Of a stretch of 55,748 nt of DNA, positions 46,277-55,500 are shown one piece after another. Under the pieces are notes generated by a model. It was given only the letters and a program-made list of their open reading frames with translations, was not told the DNA's origin and did not search any database. Positions within the stretch are counted from its first letter, which is position 1; the number at the start of each line of letters is the position of its first letter. The DNA comes from Betaproteobacteria bacterium CG2_30_68_42 (GTDB lineage: Bacteria > Pseudomonadota > Gammaproteobacteria > Burkholderiales > Rhodocyclaceae), in assembly GCA_001872285.1 (NCBI GenBank), contig MNXU01000052.1, positions 1 through 55,748 on the forward strand, read 5' to 3'. A program made the translations under genes and the position numbers.

Positions 46277-47191
46277 TTGAAGCTCGCGCTGAAGATCGAT
46301 GTCGATACCTTTCGCGGCACGCGCGAGGGCGTGCCGCGGCTCGTCGAAATCCTGCAACGTCATGGCGCGAAGGCCACCTTCCTGTTCTCGCTCGGACCCG
46401 ACCACACCGGGCGCGCGATCCGGCGGGCGCTGCGCCCCGGTTTCCTGCGCAAGGTCTCCCGCACCTCGGTGCTGGAGCACTACGGCCTGCGCACCCTGCT
46501 CTACGGCACCGTAGTGCCCGGACCCGACATCGGCCGGCGCTGTGCCGACACGCTGCGCGCCGTGCGCGATGCGGGTTTCGAGGCCGGCATCCACTGCTTC
46601 GATCACGTGCGCTGGCAGGACGGGGTCGAGCATGCGGGCACGGACTGGACGGCGCGCGAGATGCGGCGCGCGATGGAGCGTTTCGAACAGGTGATGGGAG
46701 AACCCGCGCATGTGCACGGGGCGGCCGGCTGGCAGATGAACCGGCACGCGGTCCGGCTCACCCAGCGTCTCGGCTTCAGCTACTGCTCGGACGCGCGCGG
46801 CACCCGGCCCTTCGTCCCGGTGATCGATGCCGAGATCGTCGGCTGCGCGCAACTGCCCACCACCCTGCCCACGCTCGACGAGCTGATCGGACGCGCGGGC
46901 ATCACGACCGAAAACGTCCACGAGCGGGTGCTCGCACTCACGCGCGAGGCGCCGCCCGCCGGGCATGTCTATACGCTGCACGCTGAGCTCGAAGGCATGA
47001 AGCTCGCCCGCGTATTCGAGCGCCTGCTCGAAGGCTGGCGCGCACAGGGCTATGCCGTGCTCGGCCTGGACGGGTTGTTCGAGTCCCTGGGCTCCGCCGC
47101 GCTGCCCAGGCACGAGCTCGTCCGCGGCGAGATCCCGGGGCGCGCCGGCACGCTGATGATGCAGGGGCCGGAGTTCCTCGCCGGCGAATAG
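46277..47191 (+). CDS. arnD: 4-deoxy-4-formamido-L-arabinose-phosphoundecaprenol deformylase
   Basis: 304 residues from TTG 46277. This is the only start codon in frame, since a stop lies 28 bases upstream and no ATG or GTG occurs between. ArnD removes the formyl group before flipping. It is a NodB-fold deacetylase: KIDVDTFRG with metal-binding Asp, HGAKATFLFSLGPDHTGRA, and FEAGIHCFDHVRWQDGVE with metal histidines. The C-terminal YTLHAELEGMKLARVFERLL fits the family. Confidence 0.94.
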   Translation: MKLALKIDVDTFRGTREGVPRLVEILQRHGAKATFLFSLGPDHTGRAIRRALRPGFLRKVSRTSVLEHYGLRTLLYGTVVPGPDIGRRCADTLRAVRDAGFEAGIHCFDHVRWQDGVEHAGTDWTAREMRRAMERFEQVMGEPAHVHGAAGWQMNRHAVRLTQRLGFSYCSDARGTRPFVPVIDAEIVGCAQLPTTLPTLDELIGRAGITTENVHERVLALTREAPPAGHVYTLHAELEGMKLARVFERLLEGWRAQGYAVLGLDGLFESLGSAALPRHELVRGEIPGRAGTLMMQGPEFLAGE

Positions 47192-47215
47192 CGCGAATCC
47201 CACACAGGAGAACCC

Positions 47216-47671
47216 ATGGAAGGCAAGCCCGTACCCGATTTCACGCTGCCCGCCACCGGCGGCGCGAGCTTCTCGCCGCAGGCCGCGCGCGGGACGCCGT
47301 TCGTGCTCTATTTCTATCCCAAGGACGCGACACCCGGCTGCACTACCGAGGCGCAGCAGTTCCGCGACCTGCACGGCGAATTTGCCCGGCTCGGATGCGC
47401 GATCTTCGGCATCTCGCGCGACAGCCTGGCTTCGCACGACAAGTTCAAGGCCAAGCTCGGACTGCCCTTCGAGCTTCTCTCGGACGCCGATGAGACCGCC
47501 TGCGCCCAGTTCGGCGTCATCAAGCTGAAGAACCTGTACGGAAAGAAGGTGCGCGGCATCGAGCGCAGCACTTTCGCGATCGATGCAGGCGGCATCGTGC
47601 GGCGCGCCTGGCGCGGCGTGAAGGTGCCCGATCACGCCGCGGAAGTGCTCGCCTTCGTCAAGACCCTATGA
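47216..47671 (+). CDS. bcp: Peroxiredoxin of the Bcp/PrxQ family, resolving cysteine lacking
   Basis: 151 residues with a GGAG ribosome site. Thioredoxin-fold thiol peroxidase. The peroxidatic cysteine is Cys-42 in KDATPGCTTEAQQF. In typical Bcp a resolving cysteine follows five residues later (GCTTEAC); here that position is Gln. Other cysteines are at about 62 (RLGCAIFG) and 99 (ETACAQFG). It may therefore act as a 1-Cys enzyme, or pair with a distant cysteine. Its stop overlaps the PIN-PhoH start by ATGA. Confidence 0.93.
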   Translation: MEGKPVPDFTLPATGGASFSPQAARGTPFVLYFYPKDATPGCTTEAQQFRDLHGEFARLGCAIFGISRDSLASHDKFKAKLGLPFELLSDADETACAQFGVIKLKNLYGKKVRGIERSTFAIDAGGIVRRAWRGVKVPDHAAEVLAFVKTL

Positions 47672-49128
47672 ACGGGACGGACGCCGCAGCGCCTTCCGGC
47701 CCCGCGCGCCGGAAGGGCGGGGAGCGCGGAAGCGCCCGGGGCGCGACCGGCAAGCTCTTCGTGCTGGACACCAACGTGCTGCTGCACGATCCGGCCAGCC
47801 TGTTCCGCTTCGCAGAGCACGACGTGTTCGTGCCGATGATGGTGCTGGAAGAGCTGGACAACAACAAGAAGGGCATGTCGGAACTCGCCCGCAACGCCCG
47901 CCAGGCCTCGCGACTGATCGACGCGGTGATCTCGGGCACGCCCACCGCCGCGATCGGCCGCGGCATCGGGCTGGCGCAGGCCTCGGGCGGAGGCGCCTCC
48001 GGACGGCTGTTCCTGCAGACCGGAGACAACGCGGACGCGGCTGCGCCGGGGATTGCCCCCCAGCGCCCGGACAACCGGATCCTGACGCTGGTGAGCCACC
48101 TGCGCAGCCGCCACGCCGGACGGGAAGTGATCCTGGTGTCCAAGGACATCAACATGCGCATCAAGGCGCGCGCACTCGGCCTGGAGACGCAGGACTACTA
48201 CAACGACAAGGTGCTCGAGGACACCGACCTGTTGTATTCGGGCACCTGTGCGCTGCCGCCGGATTTCTGGGAGACTCATGGCAAGGGCATGGAATCCTGG
48301 AAGCGCGACGGCCGCACGCGCTATCGCCTGCACGGGCCGCTGTGCGGCCGCCTGCTGGTCAACCAGTTCGTCCATCTCGAGACCGATCCGCCGTTCGAGG
48401 CCGTCGTCCGCATCCGCGACCGGGAGTCCTGCGTCATCGAGACCCTGACCGATTACCGCAGCGCGCGCCACGCGGTGTGGGGAATCTGCGCGCGCAACCG
48501 CGAGCAGAACTTCGCGCTCAACCTGCTCATGGATCCGGAGATCGACTTCGTCACCCTGCTCGGGCAGGCCGGCAGCGGCAAGACCCTGCTCACGCTCGCC
48601 GCCGGGCTGGCGCAGACCCTGGACGACAAGCGCTATGCCGAGATCATCATCACCCGGGTAACCGTGCCGGTCGGGGAGGACATCGGCTTCCTGCCCGGCA
48701 CCGAGGAGGAGAAGATGACGCCGTGGATGGGCGCCCTGGAGGACAACCTCGAGGTGCTCAACCGGGGCGACGAGGAATCCGGCGAGTGGGGGCGCGCCGC
48801 GACCCGCGACCTGGTGCGCTCGCGCATTCGCGTCAAGTCGCTCAACTTCATGCGCGGGCGCACCTTCCTGGGCAAGTACCTGGTCATCGACGAGGCGCAG
48901 AACCTCACGCCCAAGCAGATGAAGACCCTGATCACCCGCGCCGGGCCCGGCACCAAGGTGGTGTGCCTGGGCAACATCGCCCAGATCGACACCCCCTACC
49001 TCACCGAAGGCAGCTCGGGCATGAGCTACGTCGTCGACCGCATGAAGGGCTGGGCGCACAGCGGCCACGTCACGCTCACCCGAGGGGAGCGCTCGCGGCT
49101 CGCCGACTACGCGGCGCAGGCGCTGTGA
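47668..49128 (+). CDS. PIN-PhoH protein (RNase/RNA helicase-like ATPase)
   Basis: 486 residues. The N-terminal PIN domain (about 28-175) keeps the acidic set LDTNVLLHDP, EELDNNKKG and SKDINMRIKA, so it probably has nuclease activity. The C-terminal PhoH ATPase domain (about 280-486) has Walker A GQAGSGKTLLTLA and Walker B YLVIDEAQNLTPKQMKTLI. This is the long PhoH2-type architecture. It is co-translated with bcp, a pairing common in betaproteobacteria. The cellular substrate is unknown, though RNA processing is likely. Confidence 0.93.
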   Translation: MNGTDAAAPSGPARRKGGERGSARGATGKLFVLDTNVLLHDPASLFRFAEHDVFVPMMVLEELDNNKKGMSELARNARQASRLIDAVISGTPTAAIGRGIGLAQASGGGASGRLFLQTGDNADAAAPGIAPQRPDNRILTLVSHLRSRHAGREVILVSKDINMRIKARALGLETQDYYNDKVLEDTDLLYSGTCALPPDFWETHGKGMESWKRDGRTRYRLHGPLCGRLLVNQFVHLETDPPFEAVVRIRDRESCVIETLTDYRSARHAVWGICARNREQNFALNLLMDPEIDFVTLLGQAGSGKTLLTLAAGLAQTLDDKRYAEIIITRVTVPVGEDIGFLPGTEEEKMTPWMGALEDNLEVLNRGDEESGEWGRAATRDLVRSRIRVKSLNFMRGRTFLGKYLVIDEAQNLTPKQMKTLITRAGPGTKVVCLGNIAQIDTPYLTEGSSGMSYVVDRMKGWAHSGHVTLTRGERSRLADYAAQAL

Positions 49129-49150
49129 GCCGCGCCTTTCCGGGCCGCAC

Positions 49151-50548
49151 TCATCTCCCGTAGGCCGTCCCGCCGGAGGCGTAGTTCTCGAAGCGCGTGT
49201 ATTCGCCAAGGAAGGTGAGCCGGATGGTTCCGGTCGGGCCGTTGCGCTGCTTGCCGATGTTCACCTCCGCGATGCCCTTGTCCTTGGAGTCCTGGTTGTA
49301 GTACTCGTCGCGGTACATCATCAGGATCAGGTCGGCATCCTGCTCGATCGCGCCGGACTCGCGCAGGTCGGACATCAGCGGGCGCTTGTCGTTGCGCTCC
49401 TCGGGCTTGCGCGAAAGCTGCGAGATGGCGATCACGGGGACCGCGAGCTCCTTCGCCAGCGCCTTGATCGAACGCGAGATCTCGGAAATCTCAGTAGCCC
49501 GGTTCTCGCCCTGGCGCACTGCCGACATGAGCTGCAGGTAGTCGATGACGACGAGCCCGAGCTTGCCGCACTGGCGGTAGAGGCGCCGGGCGCGGGCGCG
49601 CAGATCGACCGCGGTCAGCCCGCCGCTGTCGTCGATGTAGATCGGCGCCTCGTGCAGGGGCCCCAGGGCATGGGTGAGCCGATCCCATTCGTCCTCGTTG
49701 AGCTTGCCCGTGCGCACGCGGTGCTGGTCGAGCCGGCCGTAAGAGGACAGGAAGCGCAGCGCGAGCTGCTCGGCGGGCATTTCCATGCTGAAGATCGCCA
49801 CCGGAAGGCCGATGTGGATGGCCACGTGCTCGGCGATGTTGAGCGCGAACGCGGTCTTGCCCATGCTCGGCCGGCCGGCCACCACCACGGTGTCGCCAGG
49901 GTGCAGGCCGGAGGTCTTCTGGTCGAGGTCGACGAAGCCGGTCGGCAGGCCGGTCACGTCCGAGGGGTTGTTGCTGTCGTAGAGCTCGGTGATGCGATCC
50001 ACCACGCGCCCGAGCACCGGCTGAATCGATTCGAAGCCCTGCCGGCTGCGTGCACCGGCCTCGGCGATCTCGAAGATCTTCGCTTCGGCCTCGTCGAGCA
50101 GTTGCTTGACGTCGCGCCCCTGCGGGTTGAGCGCGGCCGCCGCGATCTCGTCGCCGGCGGCGAGCAGCCGGCGCAGCACCGAGCGCTCGCGCACGATCTG
50201 GGCGTAGCCGCGGATGTTGGCCGCCGAGGGCGTGTTGTTGGCGATCTCGCCGAGGTAGGCCAGTCCGCCCAGCGCCTCCGCTTCGCCGTTCTTCTCGGCC
50301 GATTCGAACACGGTGACGACGTCGGCCGGCTTGCCCTGCGCGACGAGTTGCGCGATGTAACGGAAGATGCGGCGATGGTCGTCGCGGTAGAAGTCGACCT
50401 CGGAGACGAGATCCCCGATACGGTCCCACGCGTTGTTGTCGAGCAGCAGACCGCCGAGCAGCGACTGCTCCGCCTCGACCGAATGCGGCGGCAGCTTCAG
50501 CGCTGCGGGTTCGGCGCCGGGTGAAATCCTGCCTTGGAAGTTTGCCAT
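49151..50548 (-). CDS. dnaB: Replicative DNA helicase
   Basis: 465 residues. DnaB is the hexameric helicase at the replication fork. It has an N-terminal domain (residues 20-125, PHSVEAEQSLLGGLLLDN) and a RecA-like motor. Walker A is in VAGRPSMGKTAFALNIAEH, Walker B is VIDYLQLM, and the C-terminal motif SDLRESGAIEQDADLILMMYR is intact. It is the last gene of rpsF-priB-rpsR-rplI-dnaB, separated from rplI by 251 bases. Confidence 0.97.
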   Translation of the reverse strand: MANFQGRISPGAEPAALKLPPHSVEAEQSLLGGLLLDNNAWDRIGDLVSEVDFYRDDHRRIFRYIAQLVAQGKPADVVTVFESAEKNGEAEALGGLAYLGEIANNTPSAANIRGYAQIVRERSVLRRLLAAGDEIAAAALNPQGRDVKQLLDEAEAKIFEIAEAGARSRQGFESIQPVLGRVVDRITELYDSNNPSDVTGLPTGFVDLDQKTSGLHPGDTVVVAGRPSMGKTAFALNIAEHVAIHIGLPVAIFSMEMPAEQLALRFLSSYGRLDQHRVRTGKLNEDEWDRLTHALGPLHEAPIYIDDSGGLTAVDLRARARRLYRQCGKLGLVVIDYLQLMSAVRQGENRATEISEISRSIKALAKELAVPVIAISQLSRKPEERNDKRPLMSDLRESGAIEQDADLILMMYRDEYYNQDSKDKGIAEVNIGKQRNGPTGTIRLTFLGEYTRFENYASGGTAYGR

Positions 50549-50560
50549 CGATGTCTCGGG

Positions 50561-50584
50561 GAAGCGGCCGCGCCCGGCCGCTTC
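50561..50584. repeat. Perfect GC-rich hairpin upstream of dnaB
   Basis: GAAGCGGCCG (50561-50570) and CGGCCGCTTC (50575-50584) flank CGCC; ten-base perfect arms. It lies 12 bases upstream of the dnaB ATG on the minus strand and has no T run, so it is not an intrinsic terminator. It would fold in the dnaB mRNA leader. The rest of the spacer (50585-50799) shows no gene or clear signal. Confidence 0.6.
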
Positions 50585-50799
50585 GGTGAGCGCGCCTACG
50601 GCTTCGCGCGCCGATTCATTCTACCGCCGCCTGGCGGCTGTGTCGCCGATCATTTCCGGGCGCGCAGCGCCCTCGGGGCGATCCCGGTCACCGCCCCGCC
50701 GGCGAGCACCAGCGCGGCAATCGCCAGTCGCACGCATGGCCGTGAACGCGAAACCCGGAACCCGAGCCGCCCGACCCGGCCGGCCCGGTCGCGCGCAAT

Positions 50800-51255
50800 T
50801 CAGGCTTCGGCGACGACCGAGACCGTGACCGTCGCCAGCACGTCGGCATGCACCGCGATCTGGACCGGCACCTCCATGAGTTCCTTGAGCGGACCTTGCG
50901 GCAGTCTGACTTCGTTCTTCTCCACCTTGAACCCCTTGGCCTGAAGCGCCTCGGCGATGTCGGAGTTGGTCACCGAACCGAACAGGCGGCCGTCGGGTCC
51001 GGCCTTGCGGGCAATGCTCACGGCTGTGCCCTCGAGGCTCGCCGCGAGCGCCTGGGCGGCCGCGAGCGCATCGGCCTGGGCGCGTTCGAGTTCGGCCCGC
51101 CTGAGCTCGAATTCGGCCAGGCTCTCCGGCGTCACGCGCCTGGCCTTGCCGTGCGGGATCAGGAAATTCCGGGCGTATCCCGGCTTGACCTTGACGACGT
51201 CGCCGAGGTTGCCGAGGTGCGCCACCTTCTCCATCAGTATGACTTGGACGGGCAT
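50800..51255 (-). CDS. rplI: 50S ribosomal protein L9
   Basis: 151 residues, the usual length. Begins [38 protein letters not shown], the conserved N-terminal RNA-binding domain. A long central helix (residues 45-75, Ala/Glu-rich) links it to a C-terminal domain with [15 protein letters not shown]. It is ten bases after rpsR. Confidence 0.97.
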   Translation of the reverse strand: MPVQVILMEKVAHLGNLGDVVKVKPGYARNFLIPHGKARRVTPESLAEFELRRAELERAQADALAAAQALAASLEGTAVSIARKAGPDGRLFGSVTNSDIAEALQAKGFKVEKNEVRLPQGPLKELMEVPVQIAVHADVLATVTVSVVAEA

Positions 51256-51265
51256 CGCGGCTTCC

Positions 51266-51541
51266 TCAATGCAGATCGGTGAAAGGCATCAGCGCCAGGA
51301 AGCGCGCGCGCTTGATCGCGGTCGAGAGCTGGCGCTGGAAATGCGTGCGCGTCCCGGTGATGCGCGCAGGCATGATCCGGGCGTTCTCGCTGATGAAGTC
51401 CTTCAGCAGCTCGACATCCTTGTAGTCGATCTCGGCGATCTTTTCCGCAGAGAAGCGGCAGTACTTGCGGCGCTTGTACAGGCCGCGCGAACCGCGGTCA
51501 CCGCGCTTGTCCTTCGTTTTCGATTTCGGTCTGAATGCCAT
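51266..51541 (-). CDS. rpsR: 30S ribosomal protein S18
   Basis: 91 residues from ATG 51541. A basic N-terminal extension ([19 protein letters not shown]) precedes the conserved core [40 protein letters not shown] and [19 protein letters not shown]. Its 5' end overlaps the end of priB by 44 bases. Confidence 0.97.
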   Translation of the reverse strand: MAFRPKSKTKDKRGDRGSRGLYKRRKYCRFSAEKIAEIDYKDVELLKDFISENARIMPARITGTRTHFQRQLSTAIKRARFLALMPFTDLH

Positions 51542-51854
51542 GGTCCTCTCCTTCCAGAAATTCGATGTTCGTGACGTGCAGCACCGGCTGGCGGCTGCGC
51601 GCACTGCGGGCGGCGAGAAATCCGCTCACCCTGACCGCCGCACCGAGCGGCGCCGCGTTCGCGAGCCTCGCAGCCTGGCCGAGCGCCACGGCCTGGAGCT
51701 CGCATTCCACCTGCCGCGGCACTCCCGCTTCGGTCTGGCGGGAGGCGTGGCTGAGCGTGAATCCGAGCGCCGGCACTCCGGCCGGCGTGAACCTGAGCGA
51801 CTCGCGGCTGCCCAGGTTCGCATCGAGGTGAAGCTCGTTGCGCGGCTCGCCCAC
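51498..51854 (-). CDS. priB: Primosomal replication protein PriB
   Basis: 118 residues from GTG 51854; no ATG is available. PriB is a small OB-fold single-stranded-DNA-binding protein of the replication restart primosome. The sequence [25 protein letters not shown] and [20 protein letters not shown] match the family, with [24 protein letters not shown] near the end. It extends about 14 residues past the usual end, into the start of rpsR, because the expected stop is missing. It lies six bases after the rpsF stop. Confidence 0.88.
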   Translation of the reverse strand: MGEPRNELHLDANLGSRESLRFTPAGVPALGFTLSHASRQTEAGVPRQVECELQAVALGQAARLANAAPLGAAVRVSGFLAARSARSRQPVLHVTNIEFLEGEDHGIQTEIENEGQAR

Positions 51855-51859
51855 CCGAC

Positions 51860-52291
51860 TCAGGATGCCGGCGCCGGCTCGGCCGCGGCGGGGGCCGCCT
51901 CGGCCTTCGGCTCGGCCGCGGCTGCGGCTTCCGCTGCCGCCGGTGCCGCGCCGGGAGTCAGCGACTTCGCCTTCTCCTCCTTCATCATCGGCGAGGGCGT
52001 GGTCACCGCCTTGCGCGTCTTGGTAATCAGGTGGCGCAGCACGGCGTCGTTGAACTTGAAGGCGTGTTCCAGTTCGCCCAGGGTTTCCAGATCGCACTCG
52101 ATGTTCATGAGCACGTAGTGGGCCTTGTGCATCTTCTCGATCGGATAGGCAAGTTGCCGCCTGCCCCAGTCCTCGAGCCGGTGGATGACGCCGCTGCGGG
52201 CGCCCACCAGCCCCCGGTAGCGCTCGATCATCGCCGGGACCTGTTCGCTCTGGTCCGGGTGGACGATGAAGACGATCTCGTAATGCCGCAT
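51860..52291 (-). CDS. rpsF: 30S ribosomal protein S6
   Basis: 143 residues with GAGGAG before ATG 52291. The core is [41 protein letters not shown] and [12 protein letters not shown]. The C-terminal tail, residues about 100-143, is Ala/Glu/Pro-rich ([25 protein letters not shown]). Such tails occur in some S6 proteins and may be glutamylated at the end, though this one lacks a terminal Glu pair. Confidence 0.97.
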   Translation of the reverse strand: MRHYEIVFIVHPDQSEQVPAMIERYRGLVGARSGVIHRLEDWGRRQLAYPIEKMHKAHYVLMNIECDLETLGELEHAFKFNDAVLRHLITKTRKAVTTPSPMMKEEKAKSLTPGAAPAAAEAAAAAEPKAEAAPAAAEPAPAS

Positions 52292-52357
52292 GCATTCTCC
52301 TCGTGGATACGCCCCCCGGCATCGGCTTCCGGTGGAGCGAGGTTGAAAGGGCGTCGG

Positions 52358-52363
52358 ATTATA
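52358..52363 (-). promoter_or_regulatory. -10 element of the rpsF operon promoter
   Basis: Perfect TATAAT on the minus strand about 66 bases before the rpsF ATG. The -35 region is GC-rich and lacks a good hexamer, so the promoter may need an activator or rely on the -10 alone. Confidence 0.6.
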
Positions 52364-52385
52364 CGCAGCGCGCAGCCGCGGCGCA

Positions 52386-52419
52386 ATGCGCGCCGCACTC
52401 CCATGCGCGCCGCACTCCC
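52386..52419. repeat. Tandem duplication of a 17-base unit
   Basis: ATGCGCGCCGCACTCCC occurs twice in direct repetition (52386-52402, 52403-52419). It sits between the rpsF -10 element and the promoter of the Rhs gene. Confidence 0.7.
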
Positions 52420-52470
52420 GAGCTTCGACCGCGAACGGCGCAACGCCCCGCGCATGCCGTGGCGCCAGAC

Positions 52471-52498
52471 TTGACCCCCCCCCGAACTAGCCTAACCT
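52471..52498 (+). promoter_or_regulatory. Putative Rhs gene promoter with a nine-C tract in the spacer
   Basis: -35 TTGACC (52471-52476), 16-base spacer, -10-like TAACCT (52493-52498). The homopolymer CCCCCCCCC fills 52475-52483, overlapping the end of the -35. Change of its length would alter the spacer. The -10 is weak (three of six matches to TATAAT at the key positions), so the promoter is tentative. Confidence 0.45.
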
Positions 52499-52519
52499 TT
52501 TACAAGGGAGGGTTTCTTC

Positions 52520-55500
52520 ATGCAATCGACGCATCGGCACGGTGCCCGGCCGTGTGCCAAGCTCGCCGCCTCCCGGAACCGCATCCCCGGATTCGCGCCT
52601 CACCTGCGCGCCGCTCGCCAACGGTCGGGCGGGCGATCCATACTCTTGGTGGCGATCCTTCCGCTGCTGCTCACTACCCGGGCCGCCGGCATCGAGCCTG
52701 TCTACTTCGCCCAGGTCCTGGGCACCGGCATGTGCGACTACCCGATCCGCGGCAACAGCGCCCTGGCGGTCGGCAGCGAGGCGGTAGCCTACACGAACGC
52801 CGTGGCCACCCCTTGTGACGGCGGAGACGTTGTGTGTACCCACCCGGTCACGGATGCCTCCATTTCGGAAACCGGCTGGAGCGAAATCTCCACGTGTAGC
52901 GGTAACCTCTTCACCTACGAGATTCTGCGAGTCTGCGAGAGAGGTTACGTCACGGACGGCGATTCCTGTGTGCCCGACGGCTCGCCGATCGAGGCAAAGA
53001 ACAACGGCTGGCCGCAAGGCGAGGCCTGCAAGGGCAATCCCATCAACATCGGCACCGGCAACAAGTTCCAACAGGAGATCGACTATGCCGGCGCGGGGCC
53101 GTTTCCGCTGACGATCACCCGCTACTACAACAGCAGGTCGGTGAACAGCGTCCGCCACTGGGGGATCGGCTGGACGTCGTACTACGACCGGCGCATCCAG
53201 TTCTTCGGAACGGGTGCAACTTCCGTGACCGCGCATCGGCACGACGGGCGCGCGATTTACTTCTCGCCTTCGGGCCAGGGTTGGATCCCGGACGCAGACA
53301 CCGCGGATCGGATCGAGCGGCGCACGGATGCCGGCGGGGCTTTTCTCGGTTGGCGCCTGACCACGGCCGAGGGCGCGATCGAGCTCTACGACACGCAGGG
53401 CCGCCTCGTGTCGATCCGCAGCCGCGAGGGCTTCATGCAGAGCCTCGCCTATGACCCGGTGACCGGCAGGCTGGCCACGGTCGCCGACCCGTTCGGCCGC
53501 ACTCTGACCTTTACATTCGACAGCGACGGCCGGATTTCCCGGGTGAGGGATCCGGCAGGCAACCTCTACACCTACGAATTCGACGGCCACTCGAACCTGA
53601 AGGCGGTCACCTACCCGGGCGCCGCTGGCGTCGTCGCGAAACGCACTTATCTGTACGACGACGCGCGCTTGCCCCATGCGCTCACCGGCATCATCGACGA
53701 GAACGGGCAACAGTACGCGAACTTCACCTATGACGCTGAGGGCCGGGCGCCGTCCGCCGAGCACGCCGGTGGCGCGGACAGGGTGAGCGTCATCTACAAC
53801 GCAGACGGCAGCCGCACCGTGACCGATGCGCTCGGAACCGCACGCACCTACGGCTTCGCAACCATTCTTGGTGTTGCGAAGAACACCGGCGTGAGCCAGC
53901 CCTGTCCGGGCTGCGGCGGCACCGCCAGCAGCACCACCTACGACGCGCACGGCAACCCCATCATCAAGATCGACTTCAACGGCAATCGCACCGAGTACAC
54001 GTACGATCCCACCCGCAATCTGCCGCTCAGCGTGAGCGAGGGGCTGGCCGCGAACGGCGCGCTTAGGGCCGAATCGCGCAGAACCGAAACCGTCTGGCAT
54101 CCGCGCCTGCGCCTGCCGGTCAGGGTCACGCTGTTCAAGCCCGACGCGGGCCTTGGCGGCTGGATCGCCCTCACGCGGACGAGCTATGCCTATGGCGACG
54201 GTTCCGTCTCCCCCGGCGACAAGGACAAGCTCATCTCGACGACGGTCACCGACCTCGCCACCGGCGCGTCGCGCATTACCCGCTACACCTACAACGCCCT
54301 CAACCTCCTCGAATCCATCGACGGCCCACGCACGGACGTTGCCGACACCACCACCTTCGCCTACTACGCGGACACCGCCTCCGGACACCGTGCAGGCGAC
54401 CTGCACTCCGTCACCAACGCCCTGGGCCACGTCATCACCATCACTGCCTACGACGACCACGGCCGGCCGCTTTCCCTCACCGACCCCAATGGCCTGACGA
54501 CCACGCTCGTCTGGGATCCGCGCGGGCGGCTGGTCTCGCGCACGACCGGAACCGAAACCACGACTTACGCCTACGATGCCGCAGGCAACCTCACCCTGGT
54601 CGTGCGCCCGACTGGAGAAACGCTCGGCTACGGCTACGACGCGGCGCACCGGCTCATTCAGGTGCAGGATGGTCTGGGTAACCGCGTCGTCTACACCCTC
54701 GACTCGCTCGGCAACCGCATCCAGGAACAGGTTCTTGATCCCACCGGCGCCCTCGCCCAGACGCGCAGCCGGGTATTCGACGCGCTCGGGCGCCTGGTGC
54801 AAGACCTTGGCGCCCAGGGGCAGGCGAGCACTTACGCCTACGATGGCAACGGTAACCGTACCGGTAGCACCGATCCCCTCGGCCACACCAGCGCCGGTGC
54901 CTACGATTCCCTCAACCGCCTCGTGGGTATTACCGACCCGATGAACGGCGTCACGCGGCTCGCCTACGATATTCAGGACCGGGTGAAGCAAGTGACGGAC
55001 CCGCGCGGCCTGGTCACTACCTACACCTACGACGGCTTCGGGAATCTGGTTCGCGAGGTGAGTCCCGACCGCGGCACCACCGTCTACACCTACGATTCCG
55101 CCGGCAACCTCAAGACCCGCACCGATGCCCGCGGGCAGCGCGGCGCCTGGACCTACGACGCGCTCAACCGGGTGATCCAGATCGCCTACAGCGACGGGCG
55201 CATCGAGCAGTTCACCTACGACAGCGGCGCCCATGCTCTGGGGCGCCTCACCCGGATCACCGAGCCGGGCGTCACTACGACCTATGCCTGGGATACCCAG
55301 GGCCGAATCACCCAGAAACGGCAGCTCTTCCCCGCATCCCCCTACGCCGACAAGTCCCTCACCTACGCCTATGATGCCGCCGGGCGGCTCTCGCAGCTCA
55401 CCACCGGATCGGGCAAGGTGATCGCCTACGGCTACACCCAGCAGCGCATCAGCCGCATCACGGTGCAGGGCCAGGTGCTTCTCGATGCCATCCAGTACAG

